Source: Phycisphaerae bacterium RAS1
Lineage (GTDB): Bacteria; Planctomycetota; Phycisphaerae; UBA1845; Fen-1342
Reading direction: 5' to 3'
DNA: 64,000 nucleotides
NCBI GenBank assembly: GCA_007859745.1
Contig: SMLU01000001.1
Coordinates: 2,666,001-2,730,000, forward strand
Part shown: positions 1-6,071 of the stretch, piece by piece
Layout: every line of letters begins with the position of its first letter
Numbering within the stretch: position 1 is the stretch's first letter
The notes under the pieces: generated by a model
The model's database searches: none
Told to the model about the DNA's origin: nothing
The model's input: only the letters and a program-made list of their open reading frames with translations
Position numbers and translations under genes: made by a program

Positions 1-481
1 CCACGCGCGGCAGATCGGCGACAACCAGTCGTACCTGTTCATCCGCAACTCGCTCAAGAAAACCGCCACGATCAAGAAACTGCTCGAGCGCCAACTGCTG
101 GCGGTGAAGAACGCCCTGCTCATCAAGCGCCAGGCCGAGGCCTCGGCCGACTTCGCCTCCGCCATGAACCTCATGGCCGGCGAAGTCAGCAAGCTCTACG
201 GCGAGACGGACCTGACCAAGACGCAGATGCAGTGGGAAAAGGCGATGATGCAGTCGCAGAGCATGGAGGAACGCATGCAGATGTTCCTCGACTCGGTCGA
301 GCAGGGCGCCGCGGCGGACGTCTCGGCGACGCCGGTCGAGGCCATCAGCGATGAAGACATCGATCGCATGCTCGCGGCGGAGGAGCAGGTGGAGCAGGCG
401 AAGGAGACGGCGCAGATGAGCGATCTGCGGGCGGAATTGGCGAAGCTGAAGGGGGAGGGCGGGGCGAAGGAGACGAAGTGA
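1..481 (+). CDS. ESCRT-III (Snf7/CHMP)-like protein, C-terminal 159 residues
   Basis: The frame is open from base 2, so the start lies before the window; it ends at TGA 479-481. The product is almost entirely helical and charged. Its layout resembles eukaryotic CHMP/Vps2-type ESCRT-III: a basic segment with an IRNSLKK motif followed by a long helix (visible residues about 10-65), a Met-rich helix with WEKAMMQSQSMEERM (about 78-100), an acidic short helix with ISDEDIDRML, and a last amphipathic helix DLRAELAKLKG (141-151). That last helix fits the MIM1 spacing (acidic, Leu, Leu, Leu, Lys) used by Vps2/Vps24/CHMP1 to bind Vps4, except that the usual Arg is Glu. ESCRT-III proteins polymerise on membranes to remodel them. 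The assignment is by remembered pattern, not by search; a generic coiled-coil protein or a PspA relative are the alternatives. Any Vps4-like ATPase would have to lie outside this window. The last 24 codons recur at 1273-1344. Confidence 0.55.
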   Translation, partial: HARQIGDNQSYLFIRNSLKKTATIKKLLERQLLAVKNALLIKRQAEASADFASAMNLMAGEVSKLYGETDLTKTQMQWEKAMMQSQSMEERMQMFLDSVEQGAAADVSATPVEAISDEDIDRMLAAEEQVEQAKETAQMSDLRAELAKLKGEGGAKETK

Positions 482-722
482 GGCGTGCGGGCGGGATTCA
501 AGGTGCGCAAGGTGCGCAAATCTTGAGAGGCCTAATTGCGCACCTTCGGCGGACGGGTGAGAAAACGGCCGAATTATCAGGCCCTGTATGGCGAATTCGG
601 GATGGCTGCGCATCTTGAACCCCCTTGGGCGGCGCGGCGGGCGCGGCCCGGAGGGGGATTGTAGCTGGCAAGAATAGGAAAACCAGGCGATGTCGACGGC
701 TCGGATTTGATCGAGGACGTAA

Positions 723-956
723 ATGCCGACGATCGCGAGAATCGGCCCGTACCGGATATACTTCTTCAGTCTCGTGGTGAACCGCCGCATGTTCACGTGG
801 ATCGCGATGACAGTACGGCCAAGTTCTGGCTCGATCCGGTCGCGCCGGCGTATACGATCGGGTTTCGCGCGAAAGAGCTTCGCGACATTCGGCGGCCAGC
901 ACGCGACCGAGTGGATGGAGCTGTGGAATGACAACTTCGGCCCCCAGGCCCGGTGA
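723..956 (+). pseudogene. DUF4160-family protein with two compensating frameshifts
   Basis: DUF4160 proteins are about 80 residues and usually sit just upstream of DUF2442 genes in toxin-antitoxin-like pairs; their biochemical role is not established. Frame 0 from ATG 723, behind a good GAGGA Shine-Dalgarno at 713-717, gives the family's opening MPTIARIGPYRIYFFS. Near base 768-775 the family sequence jumps to the other frame, which encodes RGEPPHVHVDRDDSTAKFWLD and then KELRDIRR. Near base 890-900 it returns to frame 0 for the ending WMELWNDNFG, and stops at TGA 954-956. One missing base and one compensating change explain this. Either the gene is dead or there are two assembly errors. It overlaps the DUF2442 start by 29 bases, the normal arrangement for the pair. 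Confidence 0.7.
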
Positions 957-1200
957 GCGCGTCGCCGACGTGCGCTTCGATGACGACTCGATGAGCGTCG
1001 ACCTGACCGACGGCCGCACGATTACTGTACCGCTGGCGTGGTATCCGCGGCTGCTCGACGCGACGCCGCAGCAGCGTCAGAACTGGCAGCGCTGCGGGGG
1101 CGGGTTCGGGATCCACTGGCCGGAGATTGACGAGGATCTGAGCACGCAGGGTCTGCTCGAAGGAGTTCCCGCCCCGCGCCGGCCGGAAGCGGCGAGGTAA
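928..1200 (+). CDS. DUF2442 domain protein
   Basis: Ninety residues. The core is the DUF2442 pattern: VADVRFDDDSMSVDLTDGR, then a PLAWYPRL motif and a GFGIHWPEIDEDLS ending, so the domain is complete (about residues 10-77) with a short disordered tail. DUF2442 proteins pair with DUF4160 and are proposed antitoxin or DNA-binding partners; this is family-level knowledge, not visible in the sequence. The ATG lies inside the 3' end of the frameshifted DUF4160 gene, implying translational coupling before that gene broke. The pair lies between the two copies of the ESCRT-like gene's 3' end. Confidence 0.85.
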   Translation: MTTSAPRPGERVADVRFDDDSMSVDLTDGRTITVPLAWYPRLLDATPQQRQNWQRCGGGFGIHWPEIDEDLSTQGLLEGVPAPRRPEAAR

Positions 1201-1539
1201 TGGGCCGGCGCTTGCAGCGGTCGATCAGCGCAAGCCAGTGATTGGCGCGCGGGCGGCGAGCACGTGCGTCCGGCGCAGATGAGCGACTTGCGGGCGGAAC
1301 TGGCGAAGCTGAAGGGCGAGGGCGGGGCGAAGGAGACGAAATAACCGCGTTGAATTGGTAGCGTCGGGCTTCTGTGGCCGACGGCGTTTTGGCTTGAAAG
1401 TGCAGAGCAGCGGCACTACGTGGAGCGGACTTGGAGCATGACCAGCACCGCCCATCCGCACGGGCGGTAGGGCATCGCTATTCTCTCGAGAGCAGCAGTG
1501 TTTGGACACATAGTCCGTGTATTGTAAGAGCCCCATACC
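1201..1539. other. Intergenic stretch with tail copy and one GTAG hairpin
   Basis: Apart from the duplicated gene tail (1273-1344), the stretch contains one REP-like unit at about 1357-1387: GTAG, stem CGTCGGG, loop, stem GCCGACG. It is the same family as the paired copy at 57080-57155. The remainder, including an AT-richer part near 1480-1535 that may hold the promoter of the next gene, shows no clear feature. Confidence 0.6.
1273..1344 (+). pseudogene. Second copy of the last 24 codons of the ESCRT-III-like gene
   Basis: These 72 bases match 410-481, the last 23 codons plus stop of the first gene. There are six codon differences, and all are silent: GAT/GAC, CTG/TTG, TTG/CTG, GGG/GGC, AAG/AAA and stop TGA/TAA. 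Homology begins sharply at 1273; upstream sequence is unrelated and no open frame leads into it. The fragment therefore comes from a protein-coding gene that diverged under selection and then lost its 5' part, or whose 3' end was replaced. It encodes the MIM1-like helix. Confidence 0.85.
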
Positions 1540-2070
1540 GTGCGTCGCGTGATCATTCTACTGGTTCTGACGTTAGCATGTGGCGCAGCCTGTCTAGGCT
1601 TGCGGTACTGGGTTCGGTCGGGTGCAGGTATCGGCCCGCGGCCGATGTTCCATGAACTCATTACCAATGACCGTGGCGAAGCCTGGCAATTGCGTTGTGT
1701 GCCGGACGACGGCGACGGCGCGCGGGCGTTCATCGATCCCACACTCAACCTCGTTGTCATCATGCTCTGCGACAGTCCGTCGATTGGCGTAGTCCATGCC
1801 ATCACCGCAGATTCTGCGACAATTCAACTGGATACTAATTGCACGGTAACTATGGCGGCTGCTACTGATCTACTCGTGGCGTTTGCGAATGGATCCGAAT
1901 TCGCCCGTATTCACGTCGATCCCGGCTTTGCAGAGTGCTTTCGTTTGGCGACCGACTGTTCCTACGTACCCGGGGGGCTCGATACATGTCTTCTTCGGTG
2001 CATGGACGTCACGACCGCACAGACGTTCGAACCGATGGCGAGGTCGTTGTGGCGTCGGGGTGACAACTAG
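1540..2070 (+). CDS. Hypothetical secreted or membrane-anchored protein
   Basis: Not recognised. It is 176 residues from GTG 1540. The N-terminus is MRR followed by about 18 hydrophobic residues (IILLVLTLACGAACLGL), which reads as a signal anchor or signal peptide; there is no good lipobox. The rest is a compact domain with five cysteines in its last 50 residues (ECFRLATDCS, DTCLLRC), suggesting disulphides in an exported protein. Codon use is less GC3-biased than in the neighbours, which could indicate recent acquisition. The Shine-Dalgarno is weak, so the start could be internal. Confidence 0.6.
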   Translation: MRRVIILLVLTLACGAACLGLRYWVRSGAGIGPRPMFHELITNDRGEAWQLRCVPDDGDGARAFIDPTLNLVVIMLCDSPSIGVVHAITADSATIQLDTNCTVTMAAATDLLVAFANGSEFARIHVDPGFAECFRLATDCSYVPGGLDTCLLRCMDVTTAQTFEPMARSLWRRGDN

Positions 2071-2186
2071 TCGGCGGGTGGCACCGCCGAGCCGAGTAAG
2101 CCTTGCCGTGTGCCACTGTTGGACGGCCGTATCGTCCAACAGTGTCTTCGCCCACGCCCGCCGTCGATGGTTGCCATCGTCGGTCG

Positions 2187-2480
2187 TTACAGCCGGCGCT
2201 TCCATCCGCCCGGTCGCCGGCTGGAATGGGAAATCAGCAGGACGACCACCGCGTCGTTTTCTACAAGGTAGTATGCCTTGTACGGAAATCTCCGGAGCAG
2301 CACGCGGCGGACGTCGGCTGCAACGCGACGCGCCGCCAGCGGCCGCTCGCACGCGGCGAACAGCGCCCGCTCCACTTCCAGGATGAACTCTCGCCCCAGT
2401 CCGGGCCGCCGCCGCTCGTACCACTCGAAGGCGTCGCGCAGGTCGCTCCGAACCTCGACGCGGAACACGAGCCGATGCAT
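2187..2480 (-). CDS. ParE/RelE-superfamily toxin
   Basis: Ninety-seven residues from ATG 2480. The family pattern is clear: RSDLRDAFEWYERRRPGLG near residue 10, then FILEVERAL, DVRRVLLRRFPYKAYYLVE, and VLLISHSSRRPGGW at the end. ParE toxins poison DNA gyrase, while RelE relatives cleave mRNA at the ribosome; this sequence type (WYE..RPGLG, RFPY..YY) is the ParE-like branch. The start is set by an ATGA overlap with the stop of the upstream antitoxin gene. A longer start at 2519 would run through that gene and is unlikely. Confidence 0.88.
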   Translation of the reverse strand: MHRLVFRVEVRSDLRDAFEWYERRRPGLGREFILEVERALFAACERPLAARRVAADVRRVLLRRFPYKAYYLVENDAVVVLLISHSSRRPGGWKRRL

Positions 2481-2707
2481 CAGGAACGACCGAGGATTTC
2501 GGATTTCAATTCGTCCCACGGGATCACGGCCCGCGGGTCGCGGCGATGGGCTGCCAGGCGCTCTTCGAGCATCCGCCGGTCATCCGCCGACAGGCCGACG
2601 GCGTCCGGCAGGGCGGCGACGCTGTCCCAGATGTCCTGTGCGAGTTCGATGCGATCGTCGATGGACATCTTCAGCGTGTCAGCCACGGTGACGCGTTCGG
2701 GTTTCAT
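2480..2707 (-). CDS. Addiction-module antitoxin component (PF09720-like)
   Basis: Seventy-five residues from ATG 2707 to a TGA that overlaps the toxin ATG. The sequence (LKMSIDDRIELAQDIWDSVA, then LSADDRRMLEERLAAHRRDP) matches the short 'putative addiction module component' family, which has a helical N-terminus and a C-terminal toxin-binding tail (IPWDELKSEILG). It should neutralise the downstream ParE-like toxin and repress the operon, as related modules do. The longer reading frame extending to 3160 is not credible because it crosses the repeat at 2781-2942. Confidence 0.8.
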   Translation of the reverse strand: MKPERVTVADTLKMSIDDRIELAQDIWDSVAALPDAVGLSADDRRMLEERLAAHRRDPRAVIPWDELKSEILGRS

Positions 2708-2780
2708 GTTCGCATTATACCACGGGCGTCTGCGTGGGCAGCGCAATCTCATCGTGTTTGCAACCGGCCGCCCGCACCGG

Positions 2781-2942
2781 CGTAGGGTGCGTTGGCGTCG
2801 CGCCGGCCCGCCGTCGGTAATCGAATCGCGTAATCGCAACGCCAACGCACCATTCGGCCGGCTACGCGGGGATGGTGCGTTCGCACCGCGTGCCGTTCCG
2901 GGCGTGTGAACGCGAACTGTCGCGGCCCGAACGCACCCTACG
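2781..2942. repeat. Long inverted repeat starting with GTAG (family M)
   Basis: The outer ends CGTAGGGTGCGTT and AACGCACCCTACG are reverse complements. Inside are further copies of the same unit (GTTGGCGT with ACGCCAACGCACC, and GGTGCGTTCGCAC), so the element folds into nested hairpins. GTAG followed by a stem is the signature of REP units served by REP-associated transposases. It separates the antitoxin promoter from the lipoprotein gene. Confidence 0.7.
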
Positions 2943-2952
2943 CTCTGCTCGG

Positions 2953-3870
2953 CTACTCGCCGACGAGGTCCCACGTGAGCGTCGCCGTGAAAGACTCGTA
3001 GGGCGGCGAGTCGGTGCACCCTGTCCACGAAGCGGCGCCGGCGAGATGGCCGCTGTCGGGCCCGATGGCGACGAACTTTGGCCCGGCGCACGCGGCGTCG
3101 AGCGGAAAGCCGACCTGGGGACGGGTTCCAACCGAGTTGTACGGACCTCCGGGCGCGCACGTGCCGTCAGTCAAAAAAGTAATGACAAGCACGAGCGCAT
3201 ATTCATCCGGCGAGGACTTGATGATGAGCTGGCCGATCTCAACGCGTTGTTCGAATCCTGCGCCCGCCTGGTTGCAGGTTACGCCGGGGGCTTCCGTACT
3301 GAAATTGGTGACATCCACGGAGGATGCCGCTGAATCGGCCGCGAACGTTGTGCCCGGCGCGAAGTCCGTGGCGCTCTCGACCGGATCAGCGAATTCAAGC
3401 ATGCCCGACACGTCGCAGGTTCGGACGGCTCCCTGAACTTCGTCCCGCCAGGACAGTTGGAACGAACCTCGGTATTTCTGGAAGCGGCTGCCGGCTGCGT
3501 CGCCACCGGGCGGCAGGACCGTGATCGACACCGTCGCCGTGTTGCTCTCCGCGGCGCCGTCGCTCGCCTTGAACGTGAAACCATCCGGACCGCTGTAACC
3601 GGTCGCGGGCGTGTAGGTCTCGCCGGGCGGCGTGCCGGTCAGGGCGCCGTGTTGCGGCTGCGACACGACCGAATAGGTCAACGCTTGCGGGCTGCTGTCC
3701 GGATCGTCGGCTGTGAGCGTGATCGTCTTGGGCGAGTTGAATGCGACGGTGACCGACTGATCGTCGGCCTGGGGAGCGAGATTGCCGGAGGGCCCCGGGC
3801 ACCCGGACACACACAAGCAAAACAGCCCGACGAAGACGAAAAACGTGTACGCGCGGTGATGGTTGGGCAT
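2953..3870 (-). CDS. Lipoprotein with bacterial Ig-like domain
   Basis: 305 residues from ATG 3870. The N-terminus is a signal peptide ending in a lipobox (CVSGC, Cys about residue 24), so the protein is exported and lipid-anchored. Residues about 32-117 form a cadherin/Big-type Ig-like domain with the typical ADDPDSS...LTYSVVSQPQHGALTG and YSGPDGFTFKASDG motifs. The remaining 180 residues (from about 125) form a beta-rich domain of unknown type with several cysteines. No partner genes are apparent. Role unknown; adhesion or surface structure is possible. Confidence 0.8.
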   Translation of the reverse strand: MPNHHRAYTFFVFVGLFCLCVSGCPGPSGNLAPQADDQSVTVAFNSPKTITLTADDPDSSPQALTYSVVSQPQHGALTGTPPGETYTPATGYSGPDGFTFKASDGAAESNTATVSITVLPPGGDAAGSRFQKYRGSFQLSWRDEVQGAVRTCDVSGMLEFADPVESATDFAPGTTFAADSAASSVDVTNFSTEAPGVTCNQAGAGFEQRVEIGQLIIKSSPDEYALVLVITFLTDGTCAPGGPYNSVGTRPQVGFPLDAACAGPKFVAIGPDSGHLAGAASWTGCTDSPPYESFTATLTWDLVGE

Positions 3871-4032
3871 GATCGAGCACCTCTCGATATTCCGATACCC
3901 CCGTCAAACCGGACTCCGGACCGATTCCAGAGCCAGTCGGTTGCCGACTTGCTTCCGTACCGCCTGCCCGGTTTCGTCGCCGGGTGAGGCCACAGCATTC
4001 TACCTCGCCGGGCGTTTGCCGCACCGGGTCAC

Positions 4033-4248
4033 GTGCGCAATAGCTATTTCTACGCGACCGATGCGGACGGCCGGCGGATATGTCATGGGCGCCGGGCAAA
4101 CACAGCGGAGGAGCTGCGACGGTTCTGCGAAGAAGTGCTGCCCGAAGAAGAGGGCGGAGTGCAGCCGGTGCGGTTCGTGCTCGAATCGACGACGAACTCG
4201 CGGGCGGTGCAACGGCAGATGCGGGCACGGCGGGATTCGAAGCGGTGA
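4033..4248 (+). CDS. Possible small hypothetical protein
   Basis: Seventy-one codons from GTG 4033: VRNSYFYATDADGRRICHGR, then ELRRFCEEVLPEEE and a basic C-terminus. Composition and codon third positions look coding, and it opens in a gap between two convincing genes. There is no recognised domain and no strong Shine-Dalgarno. It could equally be a chance frame. Confidence 0.35.
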   Translation: MRNSYFYATDADGRRICHGRRANTAEELRRFCEEVLPEEEGGVQPVRFVLESTTNSRAVQRQMRARRDSKR

Positions 4249-4375
4249 TCAACCAGAACAACCGAACCGCCCGAGCCCAGCCCCAAACGGTGAATTCATG
4301 ACGTCACGATGCGATAAGAACGACATAGCCAGTCCGCCAGGCAAGCAAGACGCTAATTCTTTCCGGAGTCTTCTT

Positions 4376-4530
4376 TAGCCTCCGCTCCCTCACGGTCGCG
4401 GCTCGGAAAGAGTTCTGATTCCGAGCCGCGCGCGTAAGCAAGCGGTTCTTCAGCCTCCGGCCCCTCACGGGCTTGGGGAGTTCTGGGCCCCGGACGCGCA
4501 ACCTCCGCACCCTCGCGCCCGATAAAACCA
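4376..4530. repeat. Dispersed repeat family P (CTCACGGTCGCGGCTCGG), array of related units
   Basis: Three diverged direct units start with AGCCTCCG or AACCTCCG and carry CCCTCACGG or a variant. An inverted partner TCCGAGCCGCGCGCGTAAGC lies at about 4420-4439. The same arms recur at 11710-11782, 23288-23401 and 54039-54102. Around it, 4249-4757 contains no convincing gene. Confidence 0.75.
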
Positions 4531-4757
4531 CAATCGCTCGTCGCATCCGAATCTGCATCCACAAAATACTCGACTTCACCGCTTTTCGTGAAGGATTTAT
4601 GGGTGACTCGCCGATACAGCACAAAGAGCGATGGGCTGCCCGGGGCGCGCGCCTAACAGGGAGTAAGGCGCCGCCTTGGCGACAATCCGTAGACCCGACC
4701 AATCATGGAGGATCTTGTCGGGATGGGATGCGCCCTGGTTTTTCTAGGGAGAACGCT

Positions 4758-5063
4758 ATGGTTCAGCTTGCTTCCATCTCGAATCCGCTGGTCGATCTGG
4801 CAGGGGTCGGCCGGCCGCTGTTGCGCGACGCTTCGACGCCGCGCTGTAACGCGCCGAAGCCCAGCGCTGATTCCGTTGAGCTTTCCGACGCAGCGCAGCG
4901 CTACACGCCCCCCGAGCCTGACGACCCCGCCGGGAACGCGCGCATCGCCGATATCCGCTCGAGAATCGCCGATGGCTCGCTGCTGAATGACGACGTCATG
5001 GACGTCGTCGTCGACCGCCTCTACAAGGACCTCTTCGGAGCACCGGCGGCACTGCATAACTGA
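4758..5063 (+). CDS. FlgM-like (anti-sigma-28-type) protein
   Basis: 101 residues from ATG 4758, behind a strong AGGGAGAA Shine-Dalgarno. The FlgM-type pattern is a variable N-terminus, a VELSDAAQ motif near residue 40, then RIADIRSRIADGSLLNDDVMDVVVDRLYKDL (about 62-92), where FlgM has its sigma-binding helices. FlgM holds sigma-28 inactive. Many planctomycetes encode FlgM-like proteins outside flagellar operons, and no flagellar gene is seen here. An ECF sigma gene follows 212 bases downstream on the same strand, so a regulatory link is possible but unproven. Confidence 0.65.
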   Translation: MVQLASISNPLVDLAGVGRPLLRDASTPRCNAPKPSADSVELSDAAQRYTPPEPDDPAGNARIADIRSRIADGSLLNDDVMDVVVDRLYKDLFGAPAALHN

Positions 5064-5075
5064 GCGAAGTCAAAG

Positions 5076-5168
5076 GTCAGAAGTCAGAAGTCAGAAGTCA
5101 GAAGTCAGAAGTGAAGGCCGGCGAGCGTCCGTTTTCACTTCTGACTTCTGACTTCTTATTTCTGACTT
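5076..5168. repeat. Heptamer tandem repeat forming a large hairpin (family F)
   Basis: About five copies of the 7-mer GTCAGAA on the left are mirrored by TTCTGAC copies on the right (5137-5165), with a GC-rich centre. This is a perfectly foldable palindrome of short tandem repeats. It lies between the FlgM-like and sigma factor genes and could act as a terminator-like or slippage-prone structure. Confidence 0.8.
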
Positions 5169-5275
5169 GATTTTCCTGCCCACTTCCGCCGCGCCTTACG
5201 CTCTCACGCTATGGAGAGACGGCGCGGCCGCCGCAGCGGCCGGCCTCGACAGGTCGATTTGAGAGGCACGTCATC

Positions 5276-5941
5276 ATGCGGCTAGTATGTGTGAAAATGC
5301 CACGCGAAGAATCGAGCCTTTCCCCCGAAGAACTTGAGGCGCTGTGCCAGGCGGCCGCCGGCGGCAACGCCGACGCGCTGGAGTCCCTGCTGGCCTACTA
5401 CCGCCCGCGCCTGGTCAGCTTCCTGCAGCGCCGCGTCGAGCCGGAGTGGCACGGACGGATCGAAGCCGACGACGTGCTTCAGGAAGCCTACATCGACGTC
5501 TTCAGCAAGCTGCCCCAGTTTCAGTATGGCCGCCCCGACTCATTCTATATCTGGGTTTCGCGGATCGTGGACCACAAGTTCATCGATCACGTCCGGAAAC
5601 TGCGATCGAAGAAACGCGACGTCCGCCGCGAGACGGCGTTCGCCGCGGCCGACTCCAAGCACCTGTCATTCCTGGACCGCTGCTTCCCCGATGAAACCAC
5701 CCCCAGTCGCGTCATTCGCCGCGAGGAAGCGGCCGGCGCGCTGATGGCCTGCATCGCCCAGCTTTCGGCGGACTATCGCGAGGTCGTGATTCGCTATCAC
5801 CTCAACGGCGAAGAGCTCGAAGCGATCGCCGCCGACCTGGGTCGCACGAGCGAAGCGGTGAGGCGGATGGCGTCGCGCGCCATCGAGCAGCTTCGCGGCT
5901 GCATGGGTCGCGCCTCGGCGTTTCTCAGCCGCGCGAGCTGA
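5276..5941 (+). CDS. ECF-subfamily RNA polymerase sigma factor
   Basis: 221 residues. Region 2 is at about 25-95 (LLAYYRPRLVSFLQRRV, DVLQEAYIDVFSKLPQF, FYIWVSRIVDHKFIDHVRK). A charged linker follows, then region 4 at about 155-210 (LSADYREVVIRYHLNGEELEAIAADLGRTSEAVRRMASRA), the helix-turn-helix that reads the -35 box. It directs RNA polymerase to a regulon that cannot be read from here. No anti-sigma membrane gene follows; the FlgM-like gene upstream is the only candidate partner. The first ATG (5276) has a GAGAGG about 11 bases upstream; a second ATG at 5297 is possible. Confidence 0.9.
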   Translation: MRLVCVKMPREESSLSPEELEALCQAAAGGNADALESLLAYYRPRLVSFLQRRVEPEWHGRIEADDVLQEAYIDVFSKLPQFQYGRPDSFYIWVSRIVDHKFIDHVRKLRSKKRDVRRETAFAAADSKHLSFLDRCFPDETTPSRVIRREEAAGALMACIAQLSADYREVVIRYHLNGEELEAIAADLGRTSEAVRRMASRAIEQLRGCMGRASAFLSRAS

Positions 5942-6003
5942 CGCGCCGGCGCGTCCACGCGGCTGCCGTCTCCAGGAAGACGCTGGGCCGGGCTGCGTGG
6001 CGG

Positions 6004-6041
6004 GAAAAAAAATGAGGACCGGGCTGGCGCCCGGTCCTCCG
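6004..6041 (-). terminator. Rho-independent terminator of the beta-helix gene
   Basis: Read on the minus strand, a 10-bp stem AGGACCGGGC / GCCCGGTCCT with a short loop is followed by eight T residues (the A-run 6006-6013 on the plus strand). It lies about 30 bases after the stop of the gene at 6072-8261. Confidence 0.88.
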
Positions 6042-6071
6042 CGTGTGCGGCGTGACGTTCAGTCCGCCGGA

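Noticed and set aside
2708-3160. Antitoxin extended to 3160
   Set aside because: Would cross the family M repeat and the end of the lipoprotein gene; the start at 2707 gives a complete known-family length.
5076-5168. Possible CRISPR-like array of GTCAGAA units
   Set aside because: Units are 7 bases with no spacers and form a mirrored hairpin; no cas gene nearby.
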